A stretch of 64,000 bases of DNA. Origin: Diaminobutyricibacter sp. McL0608 (GTDB lineage Bacteria > Actinomycetota > Actinomycetes > Actinomycetales > Microbacteriaceae). The stretch covers positions 806,001-870,000 of the forward strand of contig NZ_CP154826.1 in NCBI RefSeq assembly GCF_039613825.1, given 5' to 3'. Numbering within the stretch: the first letter of the stretch is position 1; each line of letters opens with the position of its first letter. This document shows positions 44,107 to 52,439 of this stretch, piece by piece. A program made the translations under genes and the position numbers. Below the pieces are notes generated by a model that was given only the letters and a program-made list of their open reading frames with translations, searched no databases and had not been told where the DNA came from.

Positions 44107-45582
44107 GTGAGTAATTCCCCCATCGACGTCGTCCTCATCGGTGGCGGCATCATGAGCGCAACCCTTGGCGCCCTCATTCAGCGGGTCCAGCCCGACTGGT
44201 CGATCCGTATCTACGAAAGCCTGGGCGAGGTCGCCCAGGAGAGCTCGAACCCGTGGAACAACGCGGGAACCGGGCATGCCGCACTCTGCGAGCTGAACTA
44301 CATGCCCGAAGGGCCGGATGGAACCGTCGACGCGTCCAAGGCGATCAGCATCAACGAGCAGTTCCAGCTGAGCCGCCAGTTCTGGGCGAGCCTCGTGACC
44401 GCCGGTGACCTGCCTGATCCACGCGGCTTCATCAACTCGACCCCGCATATGACGTTTGTGCGCGGCCGCGACAACGTCCGCTACCTGCGCCGCCGCTATG
44501 AGGCGCTGAAGGACCAGCCGCTCTTCGCCGGGATGGAATACTCCGAAGATCCTGCAGTGATCGCCGAGTGGACACCGCTGCTCATGAAGAAGCGCTCTCC
44601 CAAGCAGCGCATTGCGGCGACTCGCGTGCCCGCGGGCACCGACGTCGATTTCGGTGCCCTGACCCGCGCCCTCACCGAGAATCTCACCGCGCGGGGTGCA
44701 CAGGTCGCGCTCAACCACCGGGTCCGCAGCATCCGTCGCACGAAGGATGGGCTGTGGAAGTTGCGGGTGCGCCACGAAGTGGGCAACACTCCCCATGAGG
44801 TCACGGCACGCTTCGTGTTCGTCGGGGCCGGCGGGGGAGCGTTGCACCTGCTGCAGAAGTCGGGCATCCCCGAGATCAAGGGCTTCGGTGGTTTCCCGAT
44901 CAGCGGTCAGTTCCTGCGAACGAGCAATCCGAAGATCGTCGCCCAGCACCAGGCCAAGGTGTACGGCAAGGCTGCTGTCGGTGCGCCGCCCATGTCCGTG
45001 CCGCACCTCGACACCCGTGTTGTCGACGGGGAAGCGTCGCTGCTCTTCGGGCCGTACGCCGGATTCAGCCCGAAATTCCTGAAGACCGGATCGTGGTGGG
45101 ACCTGCCCGGCTCGGTGCGTCCCTCCAACCTCGGACCCATGCTCGCCGTCGCCCGCGATAACTTCGATCTCGTCAAGTACCTGATCGGTGAGGTCCTGGC
45201 GAACCGTGAGAAGAAGGTCAAGGCGCTGCAGGAGTTCATGCCGACCGCGAAGAGCGAAGACTGGGAGCTCATCACCGCGGGCCAGCGCGTGCAGGTGATG
45301 AAGAAGGACGAGAAGAAGGGCGGCGTGCTGCAGTTCGGTACCGAAGTGATCGCCGCCGCCGACGGATCGATCGCCGGTCTTCTCGGCGCTTCTCCCGGTG
45401 CGTCGACGGCCGTTCCGATCATGCTCGATGTGCTCGAGCGGTGCTTCCCCGACCGCTACCAGGCGTGGTTGCCGACGCTCCAGAAGCTCATCCCGACGAT
45501 CGGGACGACGCTCAACGACCGGCCGGCCGAGGCCGCCACAGTCATCGCGTCGACCGCGCAGACACTCGAGCTCGCCGCCTGA
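44107..45582 (+). CDS. mqo: Malate:quinone oxidoreductase
   Basis: 491 residues, FAD-dependent, peripheral membrane enzyme of the citric acid cycle passing electrons from malate to quinone. FAD motif [17 protein letters not shown] at residues 8-24; [22 protein letters not shown] is the family signature; [16 protein letters not shown] near residue 320. TACACT (44095-44100) ends 6 nt before GTG 44107, so the message is leaderless. Confidence 0.95.
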   Translation: MSNSPIDVVLIGGGIMSATLGALIQRVQPDWSIRIYESLGEVAQESSNPWNNAGTGHAALCELNYMPEGPDGTVDASKAISINEQFQLSRQFWASLVTAGDLPDPRGFINSTPHMTFVRGRDNVRYLRRRYEALKDQPLFAGMEYSEDPAVIAEWTPLLMKKRSPKQRIAATRVPAGTDVDFGALTRALTENLTARGAQVALNHRVRSIRRTKDGLWKLRVRHEVGNTPHEVTARFVFVGAGGGALHLLQKSGIPEIKGFGGFPISGQFLRTSNPKIVAQHQAKVYGKAAVGAPPMSVPHLDTRVVDGEASLLFGPYAGFSPKFLKTGSWWDLPGSVRPSNLGPMLAVARDNFDLVKYLIGEVLANREKKVKALQEFMPTAKSEDWELITAGQRVQVMKKDEKKGGVLQFGTEVIAAADGSIAGLLGASPGASTAVPIMLDVLERCFPDRYQAWLPTLQKLIPTIGTTLNDRPAEAATVIASTAQTLELAA

Positions 45583-45588
45583 GCGGAC

Positions 45589-45618
45589 TGGACAGAAGCA
45601 TACGAAGGGTGTTAGCCT
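45589..45618 (+). promoter_or_regulatory. Promoter of the ABC-F gene
   Basis: TGGACA (45589-45594), 18 nt, TAGCCT (45613-45618). Transcription should begin near 45625, only about four bases before the mini-ORF. Confidence 0.6.
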
Positions 45619-45628
45619 CGTCCCCGCT

Positions 45629-45637
45629 ATGAAGTAG
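45629..45637 (+). CDS. Three-codon leader ORF (Met-Lys-stop) of the ABC-F gene
   Basis: ATG AAG TAG, almost at the predicted 5' end of the message and 3 nt upstream of the strand that hides the ABC-F ribosome site. A ribosome held here would cover that strand. Too short to prove as coding; its position is the argument. Confidence 0.5.
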   Translation: MK

Positions 45638-45639
45638 AA

Positions 45640-45724
45640 ACCTTCTTTCGTCCCGCGCCTGAGGCAGCCATCGTGCACGCCCGGCGGGAACCGCCTCCGT
45701 TCGCGGAGTGTTTCGAAAGAAGGT
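45640..45724 (+). promoter_or_regulatory. Stem sequestering the ABC-F ribosome binding site
   Basis: ACCTTCTTTCG (45640-45650) is the exact complement of CGAAAGAAGGT (45714-45724), which contains the ribosome site GAAGGT of the ABC-F gene. Between them are two small stems (GGCGG/CCGCC at 45683-45695 and TCCG/CGGA near 45697-45706). In the closed state the TTG start at 45730 should be poorly translated. Confidence 0.7.
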
Positions 45725-45729
45725 CTGCT

Positions 45730-47427
45730 TTGGCATTCCCCGATGTTTCCACCACCGATTTCGCGTCCACGGGCGCTTCCATCCCTGCCGCGTCCACGGC
45801 CGACTATCTGAAGGCGGATGGTCTTTCGCGCAGCTACGGCGATCGTCGCGTGCTCACGGATGTGTCCCTCACGGTCTCGACCGGCCACCGCCTGGGTCTG
45901 ATCGGCGAGAACGGCGTCGGCAAGTCGACGCTGCTGCGGCTTCTCGCCGGGGTGGAGGGCGCCGACGCGGGAGCGATCACCCGTCCGCTCCGCACCGGGG
46001 TGCTCTGGCAGGAGGTGCGCTTCGATCCGTCCCAGACGCTGGACGATCTGATCGAGGCCGCCCTCGGCGAGGTCCGCGCCATCGAGCGGGAACTCCAGGC
46101 TTCGGCCGCCGCTCTCGCCGATGGGGATTCCGCCCGATACGAGCGCGCCCTGGACGCGGCCGAACAGGCCGGAATCTGGACGGTCGAGGCCAGACGTGAC
46201 GAGTTGCTCGACGGTCTCGGCGTCGGCGGAATTCCGTTGACGCGTCGTCTCTCGGAGGTGTCGGGCGGCCAGCGCAGCCGGTTCGCGCTCGCGGCGCTGC
46301 TGCTTGAACGACCGGATGCGTTGCTCCTCGACGAGCCGACGAACCACCTCGACGACGACGCCTGTGCCTTCCTCGAGCGCCAGCTCGTGGCCTGGAGGGG
46401 ACCGATCGTCTTCGCGAGCCATGACCGGGCCTTCCTCGATTCGGTCGCGACCGAGCTCCTGGACCTGGATCCGTCGAGCCGTGAGCGCACGACGTTCGGC
46501 GGCAACTACTCCGACTACCTCGTCGCGAAGGCGGATGAGCGCGCCCGCTGGGAACGCCGGTTCGCGGACGAGCAGGACGAGCTGAAAGCCCTGAAATTCG
46601 CGGTCGACGTGACGGCGCGCAACATCGCCTTCTCGGGTCGGCCGCGCGACAACGACAAGTTCGCAAAGTCGTTCAAGGGCGGTGCGCTCGACAAGCAGAT
46701 CAGCCGGCGGGTTCGCAATGCGTCCGGCAGGCTCGACGAGCTCACCAGGAGCCAGGTGCGCAAGCCGCCGTCGCTTCTCAGCTTCGCCGGGATCCCGTCG
46801 GGTTCGCACGCCCTGGGCGAGGCGGACGGCTTGCTGTTGCAGCTGACGGATGCCCGGATCGGCGACCGTCTCGACGTCGCGTCGTTCCGCGTCGAGCCGC
46901 AGTCGCGCATCCTGATCACCGGCAGCAACGGTGCCGGAAAGTCGACGCTGCTCGCTGCGCTGGCCGGTGCGGTCGCACTCGAGGCCGGCTCTGTGAGTCG
47001 CCGCAAGGGTCTGCGTGTCGGGATGCTGGACCAGGATGTGCGATTCGCGGACCCTGCTGCATCGTCTCGTCGGCTCTTTCGCGAGGGTGTCGGCGAGAAA
47101 CGGGCGGAAACGACGCCCCTCGTCAGTCTTGGGCTGATCGCGCCACGGGACCTCGACCGTCCGGTCGGTGCCCTTTCTGTCGGCCAGCAGCGTCGACTGG
47201 CGCTCGCTCTCATCCTGGCGAAACCACCGCATGTCTTCCTGCTGGACGAGCCGACCAACCACCTCTCGCTGAGTCTCGCAACTGAACTGGAGGAAGCCCT
47301 CGGCGCCTATCCCGGTGCCGTGGTCGTCGCGAGCCACGACCGGTGGCTCCGCGCCAACTGGGAAGGCGAGCGGGTCATGATGACCGGCGGTCGCGTCGTA
47401 AGGAGCGACACACCGGAGCAGGCTTGA
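45730..47427 (+). CDS. ABC-F family ATPase (probable ribosome protection protein)
   Basis: 565 residues, soluble, two ABC domains without membrane part. Domain 1: GENGVGKST, VSGGQRSR, LLLDEPTNHLD. Domain 2: GSNGAGKST, LSVGQQRRLALAL, FLLDEPTNHLS. The linker between them is charged, as in antibiotic-resistance ABC-F proteins that displace macrolides, lincosamides or pleuromutilins from the ribosome. The weak TTG start is used because GAAGGT lies 5 nt upstream; the frame extends further up into the leader. The leader mini-ORF and masked ribosome site suggest induction by ribosome-stalling drugs. Confidence 0.9.
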   Translation: MAFPDVSTTDFASTGASIPAASTADYLKADGLSRSYGDRRVLTDVSLTVSTGHRLGLIGENGVGKSTLLRLLAGVEGADAGAITRPLRTGVLWQEVRFDPSQTLDDLIEAALGEVRAIERELQASAAALADGDSARYERALDAAEQAGIWTVEARRDELLDGLGVGGIPLTRRLSEVSGGQRSRFALAALLLERPDALLLDEPTNHLDDDACAFLERQLVAWRGPIVFASHDRAFLDSVATELLDLDPSSRERTTFGGNYSDYLVAKADERARWERRFADEQDELKALKFAVDVTARNIAFSGRPRDNDKFAKSFKGGALDKQISRRVRNASGRLDELTRSQVRKPPSLLSFAGIPSGSHALGEADGLLLQLTDARIGDRLDVASFRVEPQSRILITGSNGAGKSTLLAALAGAVALEAGSVSRRKGLRVGMLDQDVRFADPAASSRRLFREGVGEKRAETTPLVSLGLIAPRDLDRPVGALSVGQQRRLALALILAKPPHVFLLDEPTNHLSLSLATELEEALGAYPGAVVVASHDRWLRANWEGERVMMTGGRVVRSDTPEQA

Positions 47428-47452
47428 CTGAGATTCGAACATATGTTCGAAT
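47424..47452 (+). promoter_or_regulatory. SOS (LexA) box within the promoter of the radical SAM gene
   Basis: TTGACT (47424-47429), 17 nt, TCGAAT (47447-47452), then 6 nt to ATG 47459. A perfect 20-bp palindrome (47433-47452) with core TCGAACATATGTTCGA fits the mycobacterial LexA consensus TCGAAC-N4-GTTCGA. Bound LexA would occupy the spacer and -10. Confidence 0.85.
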
Positions 47453-47458
47453 TATTCC

Positions 47459-48574
47459 ATGAGGTGGAGCGGACAGGAACTGGCTGTGGAAGAGCCGTCG
47501 GCGCTGCCGGGGCTCGCACGGCTGAACAACCTGGTCCGGTCTGTGAAGACGCCGGAGTTCGCCGGCATCACCTTTCACGAGGTGCTGGCGAAGTCCGCGC
47601 TCAACAAGGTTCCGGGCGGCAGCGCGATGCCTTTCGGCTGGACGATCAACCCGTATCGGGGCTGTTCTCATGCCTGTGTCTACTGTTTCGCGCGGCCGAC
47701 TCACACCTACCTCGACCTCGACTCAGGCAAAGACTTCGACAACGAGATCATCGTCAAGGTCAACGTCGCCGAGGTCCTCGGCAGAGAACTCGTGAAACCG
47801 AGCTGGGGCCACCACCCCGTCGCGCTGGGCACCAACACCGACCCGTACCAGCGTGCGGAAGGCCGCTACGCCCTGATGCCCGGCATCGTCGGAGCGCTGA
47901 CGGACTCAGGAACCCCGTTCAGTATCCTGACCAAGGGCACCCTGCTGAGGCGCGATCTCGACTTGATCGTCGACGCGGCCGAACACGTTCCCGTCGACCT
48001 GGCGATGTCGATCGCCGTCTATGACGACGAACTGCAGCAGTCGGTCGAGCCCGGGACGCCGACCACGAAGGCGCGACTCGCGACGGTGACGGCAGTCCGC
48101 GAGCACGGACTCGAGTGCGCCGTCTTCCTCATGCCGATCCTGCCGTACCTCACGGATACGCGAGCGCACCTCGACGAAGCGCTGAGGCAGGCGAAGGCAG
48201 CCGGGGCGACCTCGGTTCTGTACTCCGCCCTGCATCTGAAGCCGGGCGTGAAGGAGTGGTTCTATCTCTGGCTCGAACGCGCGCATCCCGAGCTCCTGCC
48301 CAACTACCGCAAGCTCTACTCCGGAGGAACCTACGCGCCCAAAGGCTACCGTCAGTGGCTCGCTGCAAAGATCAAGCCGTTGATCCGCGCGCACGGTCTC
48401 GAACGCGGCTATGAAGATCCGCTCACCGGCGGCGTGCGATCTACCGCGCTCGGCACGACTCGCGACGCCGACGGCGAACGGCGGCGCACCGCCGTCACAG
48501 GTCGCGCGAATCCGAACGAACTCGCGCCCGGCGTCGCCCTGTCGGCGATGGAGGCACAGCCGACGCTGTTCTGA
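47459..48574 (+). CDS. Rv2578c family radical SAM protein
   Basis: 371 residues, cytosolic, 4Fe-4S/SAM enzyme: CSHACVYC (CxxxCxxC) after TINPYRGC, then SILTKGTLLRRDLDL. C-terminal ends are typical of the Rv2578c/SplB-like group, and MRWSGQEL matches the family start. The gene is controlled by a perfect LexA box and is leaderless. From memory, the tuberculosis homologue is also in the LexA regulon, so a DNA-repair role (perhaps photoproduct or cross-link related) is likely but unproven. Confidence 0.92.
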   Translation: MRWSGQELAVEEPSALPGLARLNNLVRSVKTPEFAGITFHEVLAKSALNKVPGGSAMPFGWTINPYRGCSHACVYCFARPTHTYLDLDSGKDFDNEIIVKVNVAEVLGRELVKPSWGHHPVALGTNTDPYQRAEGRYALMPGIVGALTDSGTPFSILTKGTLLRRDLDLIVDAAEHVPVDLAMSIAVYDDELQQSVEPGTPTTKARLATVTAVREHGLECAVFLMPILPYLTDTRAHLDEALRQAKAAGATSVLYSALHLKPGVKEWFYLWLERAHPELLPNYRKLYSGGTYAPKGYRQWLAAKIKPLIRAHGLERGYEDPLTGGVRSTALGTTRDADGERRRTAVTGRANPNELAPGVALSAMEAQPTLF

Positions 48575-48597
48575 GACGACATCGGGTCCCTCCAACT

Positions 48598-48626
48598 GGG
48601 GTACAAGAATCCCTTGCCGGGGTACA
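48598..48626 (+). promoter_or_regulatory. Direct repeat GGGGTACA upstream of the kinase operon
   Basis: GGGGTACA at 48598-48605 and 48619-48626, 21 bp apart (two helical turns), ahead of an AT-rich -10 candidate AATAAT (48646-48651). The layout fits an activator binding as a tandem dimer. The motif recurs inverted before the DUF4012 gene. Confidence 0.5.
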
Positions 48627-48689
48627 CGTGGCGGCGATCCGGTGGAATAATCCGAAGGGTCTGTGCTCGGACGCGTTGAGGGGGTGTGC

Positions 48690-49904
48690 ATGTCGCTGGG
48701 ACTTCCGAGTCATCTCGCGCGCGCAGCCAACAGCCGCGCCATAGCGGCGGCCGCCCAGGCGGCCGCCTTCGTCTGCCTGGCATCGGCGTTCGTCAACCTG
48801 CTCATCGCGGCGCTCGGCTCGGCTGGAGGCCACTACTGGTACGCCTCGATCGTCCTCGCCCCGATGGCGGCTCTTCTCATCCTGCTCAGCAGGCGCCGCA
48901 CGACCGCTCTGACGATCGCCTACCTCGCGGTCGGCACTGCGTCCACGTACCTCTACGCCGCATCGGTGCTCGCCCTCACCCCCAGCTATCACGACACGAA
49001 CCTCTTCGTGATCGCCCTGCCCATAGTGGCCATGACCCTCGTCGGCGGAACGGGGACGGGTGCGCTCGCGGGCATCCTCTGGGCGACCGTCGGCTTCGCA
49101 CTGGCCGAGGCGGCCGTCTATTGTGCCGCCCTCACCGCCGGCCGTGCCTTCCACACCGACGCGATCTCCCTCGGCGCCTACCTCCTCATCGTCGGTGTCC
49201 TGGCCTTCGACGGCCTGACCCGCGGGGTCCGCAGCAGACCGCAGTCGGCCGTCCACCGCGCGATCAGGGACAACCGTGAAGCGGCAGTGCGCCAGGAGCT
49301 CGCCGTGGAGGCCGCGGCCGAACTCCACGACACCGTCCTCAGCGAACTCGTGACGATCGCCAGCTCGATGCCGGGACCCCTGCGCCCGCAACTGCGGCGC
49401 CGCATCGAAGACGATCTCCGTCAGCTCGGGCGCGACCCGACAGCGAGTGTCCACGAGCGGCGGGTAGCGTCGACGGACCCGGCGGAAGCCTGGTACGAGA
49501 GCGACCTCCGCGAGGCGATCGAACTGGCCCGCGACGAAGGACTCTCGGTCGATGTGTCAGGGGACCGCGAATCCCTCGGGCTCCTCAGCACGGAGCGACG
49601 CAAAGCGGTCGGGCTCGCCGTCCGTCAGTGCCTCATCAGTGTCTTGAGGCACGCGGGCAGCGCGACAGCGGAGATCGCGATCTCCGCATCGGACTCGAGC
49701 GTCTCCGTGCTCGTCGTCGACGCCGGCCGCGGCTTCACCGCGACAGCGGCGACGTCAGACCGCCTCGGGTTGCGCAATTCCGTCCACGACCGGATCGAAC
49801 GGGTTGGAGGGACCGTCACCATCTGGTCGAACCCCGACATCGGCACCACCGTCATGATGCGCGTACCTGCTTCCCAGGGCGCGGAGAAGGGGCTGGTCTC
49901 ATGA
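48690..49904 (+). CDS. Sensor histidine kinase, NarL-system type, with altered N box
   Basis: 404 residues. About six helices in residues 20-180, then a HisKA_3-like segment with AAELHDTVLSEL (His213) and an HATPase_c domain. The G1 box VVDAGRGF is intact and a GLRNSV segment follows, but the N box reads VRQCLISVLRHAG, with Gln and Ser where Glu and the Mg-binding Asn are expected. Kinase activity may therefore be weak or lost. ATG 48690 has GAGGGGG upstream. It is followed by a kinase-like partner (ATGA overlap) and a LuxR-type regulator. Confidence 0.85.
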   Translation: MSLGLPSHLARAANSRAIAAAAQAAAFVCLASAFVNLLIAALGSAGGHYWYASIVLAPMAALLILLSRRRTTALTIAYLAVGTASTYLYAASVLALTPSYHDTNLFVIALPIVAMTLVGGTGTGALAGILWATVGFALAEAAVYCAALTAGRAFHTDAISLGAYLLIVGVLAFDGLTRGVRSRPQSAVHRAIRDNREAAVRQELAVEAAAELHDTVLSELVTIASSMPGPLRPQLRRRIEDDLRQLGRDPTASVHERRVASTDPAEAWYESDLREAIELARDEGLSVDVSGDRESLGLLSTERRKAVGLAVRQCLISVLRHAGSATAEIAISASDSSVSVLVVDAGRGFTATAATSDRLGLRNSVHDRIERVGGTVTIWSNPDIGTTVMMRVPASQGAEKGLVS

Positions 49905-51043
49905 CGGGCGCCGAGCGAACGCCCCAGCGACTCGACCCGATCGGCACGCTGTCCGCCTGGCCGCTCGGTCCTCTGGTCGGCGTCGTGGTCGTGGCGTACG
50001 CCGTCTACTCGACGCTCACCCACCTCGACCAGCTCACCGACCCACCGCTCGCCTGGCTGGCGCTGGCGGTCATCGCCGGGACAGCGATCTACTACTCGTT
50101 CCGCACGCGCCCGGTCGTCGCGCCTTTCAGCAGGTTGGGGCTGATCGTCGTCGTGGGGCTGTCGGTCGTCGCGAGCACACTCTTCACGCTCTCCGTGTGG
50201 GGTGGCAATCGCATCATCCAGGACGACTGGGGGCAGATAGCCATCGCCCTGATGTTCATCACCTTGCCGCTTTACCGACCGGTCGAAGAGGTTGTGGCTG
50301 CTGCAGTCCTCGCCGCCCTTGTGGTCGGGATCGAGGCAGGACTCGAGGGTCCATCGCTGCAGATCGTGAACATGCCGATCGTCTATTTCACGGTTGCTGC
50401 AACCCCGGTCATCGCGCTGGCGTTGGCGGGATGCGCATATGCATCCGTCATGACCGGCCAGACAGTGCGGTGGAGCGAGGCGGCCCGCGAGTCGCAGGTG
50501 CGGCTCGAGCCCGAGCTGCGTGAAAGCGCGACGCGGATGATCCACCAGGACAGGACGACGCTGCTGAACAGTGCGGCCGTTCCCTACTTCCTCAGCCTGG
50601 TCGAGCGAGACGAGCTCACGCCGGAGGATATCGAGGAGGCACGCGCCATAGCGGCCGCGGTGCGTCGCGTCGCGGTCGACGAGGTCGACCGCGGCTGGCT
50701 CGAGGAGAGTGTGGCGAGGGCGGTCGGGCATCAGACACCTGCGGTCGTCGACCCGGGCAGGCTTGCCGAGTCGATGTCCGAGGAGCACCGCGGGGTCCTG
50801 GGCGCAACCATCGCGGCCGCCGCTCGCATCCACGGATTCGAGTCTTCGTCGCTCAAGATCGAGATCGCAAGCGTCGCGGGACGCGCCGACACGATCGTGA
50901 GTGCGAAGGTCGGCGTTCCGGCGCGGGAACTCCGGCGCACCTTCATGCCGTACCTCGCGGCGCTGCGCTCCATCTCCTCCGACGCGACGCTCGACACTCA
51001 GGACGGTTCTGTGACGATACAGTTTTCTTATGGCGAGTCCTGA
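49901..51043 (+). CDS. Membrane protein resembling a histidine kinase without an ATPase domain
   Basis: 380 residues. Roughly six helices in residues 20-185, then a cytosolic helical part containing RMIHQDRTTLLNSAAVPYF, which occupies the place of a dimerisation/phospho-acceptor helix, and a C-terminal region with no N, G1 or G2 box. Overall plan and length match the preceding kinase, so I read it as a diverged paralogue that has lost ATP binding. ATG 49901 overlaps the kinase stop. A scaffold or signal-sensing partner is plausible. Confidence 0.75.
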   Translation: MTGAERTPQRLDPIGTLSAWPLGPLVGVVVVAYAVYSTLTHLDQLTDPPLAWLALAVIAGTAIYYSFRTRPVVAPFSRLGLIVVVGLSVVASTLFTLSVWGGNRIIQDDWGQIAIALMFITLPLYRPVEEVVAAAVLAALVVGIEAGLEGPSLQIVNMPIVYFTVAATPVIALALAGCAYASVMTGQTVRWSEAARESQVRLEPELRESATRMIHQDRTTLLNSAAVPYFLSLVERDELTPEDIEEARAIAAAVRRVAVDEVDRGWLEESVARAVGHQTPAVVDPGRLAESMSEEHRGVLGATIAAAARIHGFESSSLKIEIASVAGRADTIVSAKVGVPARELRRTFMPYLAALRSISSDATLDTQDGSVTIQFSYGES

Positions 51044-51049
51044 AACCCA

Positions 51050-51718
51050 ATGAGCCCCACAGATCAGAATGCGCTCCCCGGGCCGGTCCGCCTTGCCCTC
51101 CTCGACGACCACGAATTGCTGCTCGACAGCCTTGCCAGCTGGATCAAGGCCAACGCGCCCGAGTTCGAGCTGGTTCTCCGTGCGAGCACCTGGCTGGATC
51201 TTGTGCACAGCAACGCGTTCCCCACCGACCTGGTGATGATGGATCTCCAGTTGCGCGAATCGGTCTCGATCGGCGCCCGGGTTCGCACCTGTCGCGCCGC
51301 AGGCGCGAAGGTGATCGTCCTGACGGCGATCGATGGCCAGGCCGACCGCGACAGTGCTCTCGCCGCCGGTGCCGCCGCCTACCTCAACAAGTCGGAACCG
51401 ATGAGCGAAGTGATGGCAGTGGCGCGCACGGTGATGGGCCTCGACGGCACGGAGACACCGGAGCCTGCATGGCGTCCGCTGCCGAACGGCGCTACGCAGG
51501 TCGCTCGACCGCACCTCAGCGATGGGGAGCGACTCGCGCTCTCGCTGTACGCCGACGGGCGCACGACCGGGCAGGTGGCGCGGGAGATGGGCGTTCAATA
51601 CGAAACGGCCAAGACCTACCTGCGGCGAGTACGCGAGAAGTACGGGAAGGTGGGGAGACCGACCAGCTCGCGGGCGGATCTCATCCGGCGCGCCGCAGAG
51701 GACGGCTACCTCACCTGA
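51050..51718 (+). CDS. LuxR/NarL-type response regulator
   Basis: 222 residues. Receiver domain with the acidic pair Asp19-Asp20, phospho-acceptor Asp65 (VMMDLQL), Thr in VLTAID and Lys in YLNKSEP. The C-terminal HTH reads LSDGERLALSLYADGRTTGQVA, then YETAKTYLRRVREKYGKVGR. It starts 6 nt after the kinase-like gene and completes a three-gene operon. It is the best candidate to bind the GGGGTAC motifs at 48598-48626 and 53785-53807. Confidence 0.9.
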   Translation: MSPTDQNALPGPVRLALLDDHELLLDSLASWIKANAPEFELVLRASTWLDLVHSNAFPTDLVMMDLQLRESVSIGARVRTCRAAGAKVIVLTAIDGQADRDSALAAGAAAYLNKSEPMSEVMAVARTVMGLDGTETPEPAWRPLPNGATQVARPHLSDGERLALSLYADGRTTGQVAREMGVQYETAKTYLRRVREKYGKVGRPTSSRADLIRRAAEDGYLT

Positions 51719-51748
51719 GACCGGCCGAACCACCCGTAGGATCGTCTC

Positions 51749-52426
51749 GTGGCAAAACTGTACTTCCGATACGGCGCGATGAACAGCGGCAAGAGCACTG
51801 CGATGCTGCAGGCTGCGTACAACTATGAGGAACGCGGTCATCGGGTCCTGCTCGCCAAGCCGGCGATCGACACCAAAGGCGACATGGGAATCCTGTCGCG
51901 ACTGGGCGTGACGCGGGAGGTCGACTTCCTGATCGCTCCGGAGACGGATGCGTACGGCAGGTTCCAGCATCATCGGGAGCGCACGATCAAGCGGTACGAC
52001 CGCGATGTCAGCTGCCTGCTGGTCGACGAAGCGCAGTTCCTCACGGAGGCGCAGGTCGACGACCTTCTTCGTATCGCGCTGCTCGAGAACATTCCCGTTC
52101 TGGCATACGGCATCCGGACCGACTTCCAGACGGTCGCCTTCCCCGGCAGTCGCAGGCTCCTCGAGATCGCGCACAGCCTGGAAGAACTGAAGACGATCTG
52201 CCGCTGCGGCCGCAAAGCGATCTTCAATGCGCGCAAGATCGACGGCATCTTCGTGTTCGACGGAGACCAGGTGGCGATTGACGGCGCGTCCGTGAGCTAC
52301 GAGTCGCTGTGTGGCGCCTGTTACCTGCAGGAGAGCCAGGGGGTGCTCAACAACGGCCGGCGTCGCTGGCCCGTCGAAGCCGGCACACCGGCCTACATGG
52401 CTGAGCCCGACCCCGACTTCACCTGA
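51749..52426 (+). CDS. tdk: Thymidine kinase
   Basis: 225 residues. P-loop RYGAMNSGKST near residue 8, the catalytic DEAQF, a lasso region, and the zinc cysteines CRCGRK and CGACY. Salvages thymidine to dTMP in the cytosol. TAGGAT (51737-51742) ends 6 nt before GTG 51749, a leaderless start. Confidence 0.95.
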   Translation: MAKLYFRYGAMNSGKSTAMLQAAYNYEERGHRVLLAKPAIDTKGDMGILSRLGVTREVDFLIAPETDAYGRFQHHRERTIKRYDRDVSCLLVDEAQFLTEAQVDDLLRIALLENIPVLAYGIRTDFQTVAFPGSRRLLEIAHSLEELKTICRCGRKAIFNARKIDGIFVFDGDQVAIDGASVSYESLCGACYLQESQGVLNNGRRRWPVEAGTPAYMAEPDPDFT

Positions 52427-52439
52427 ACGAGAGCGCCAC

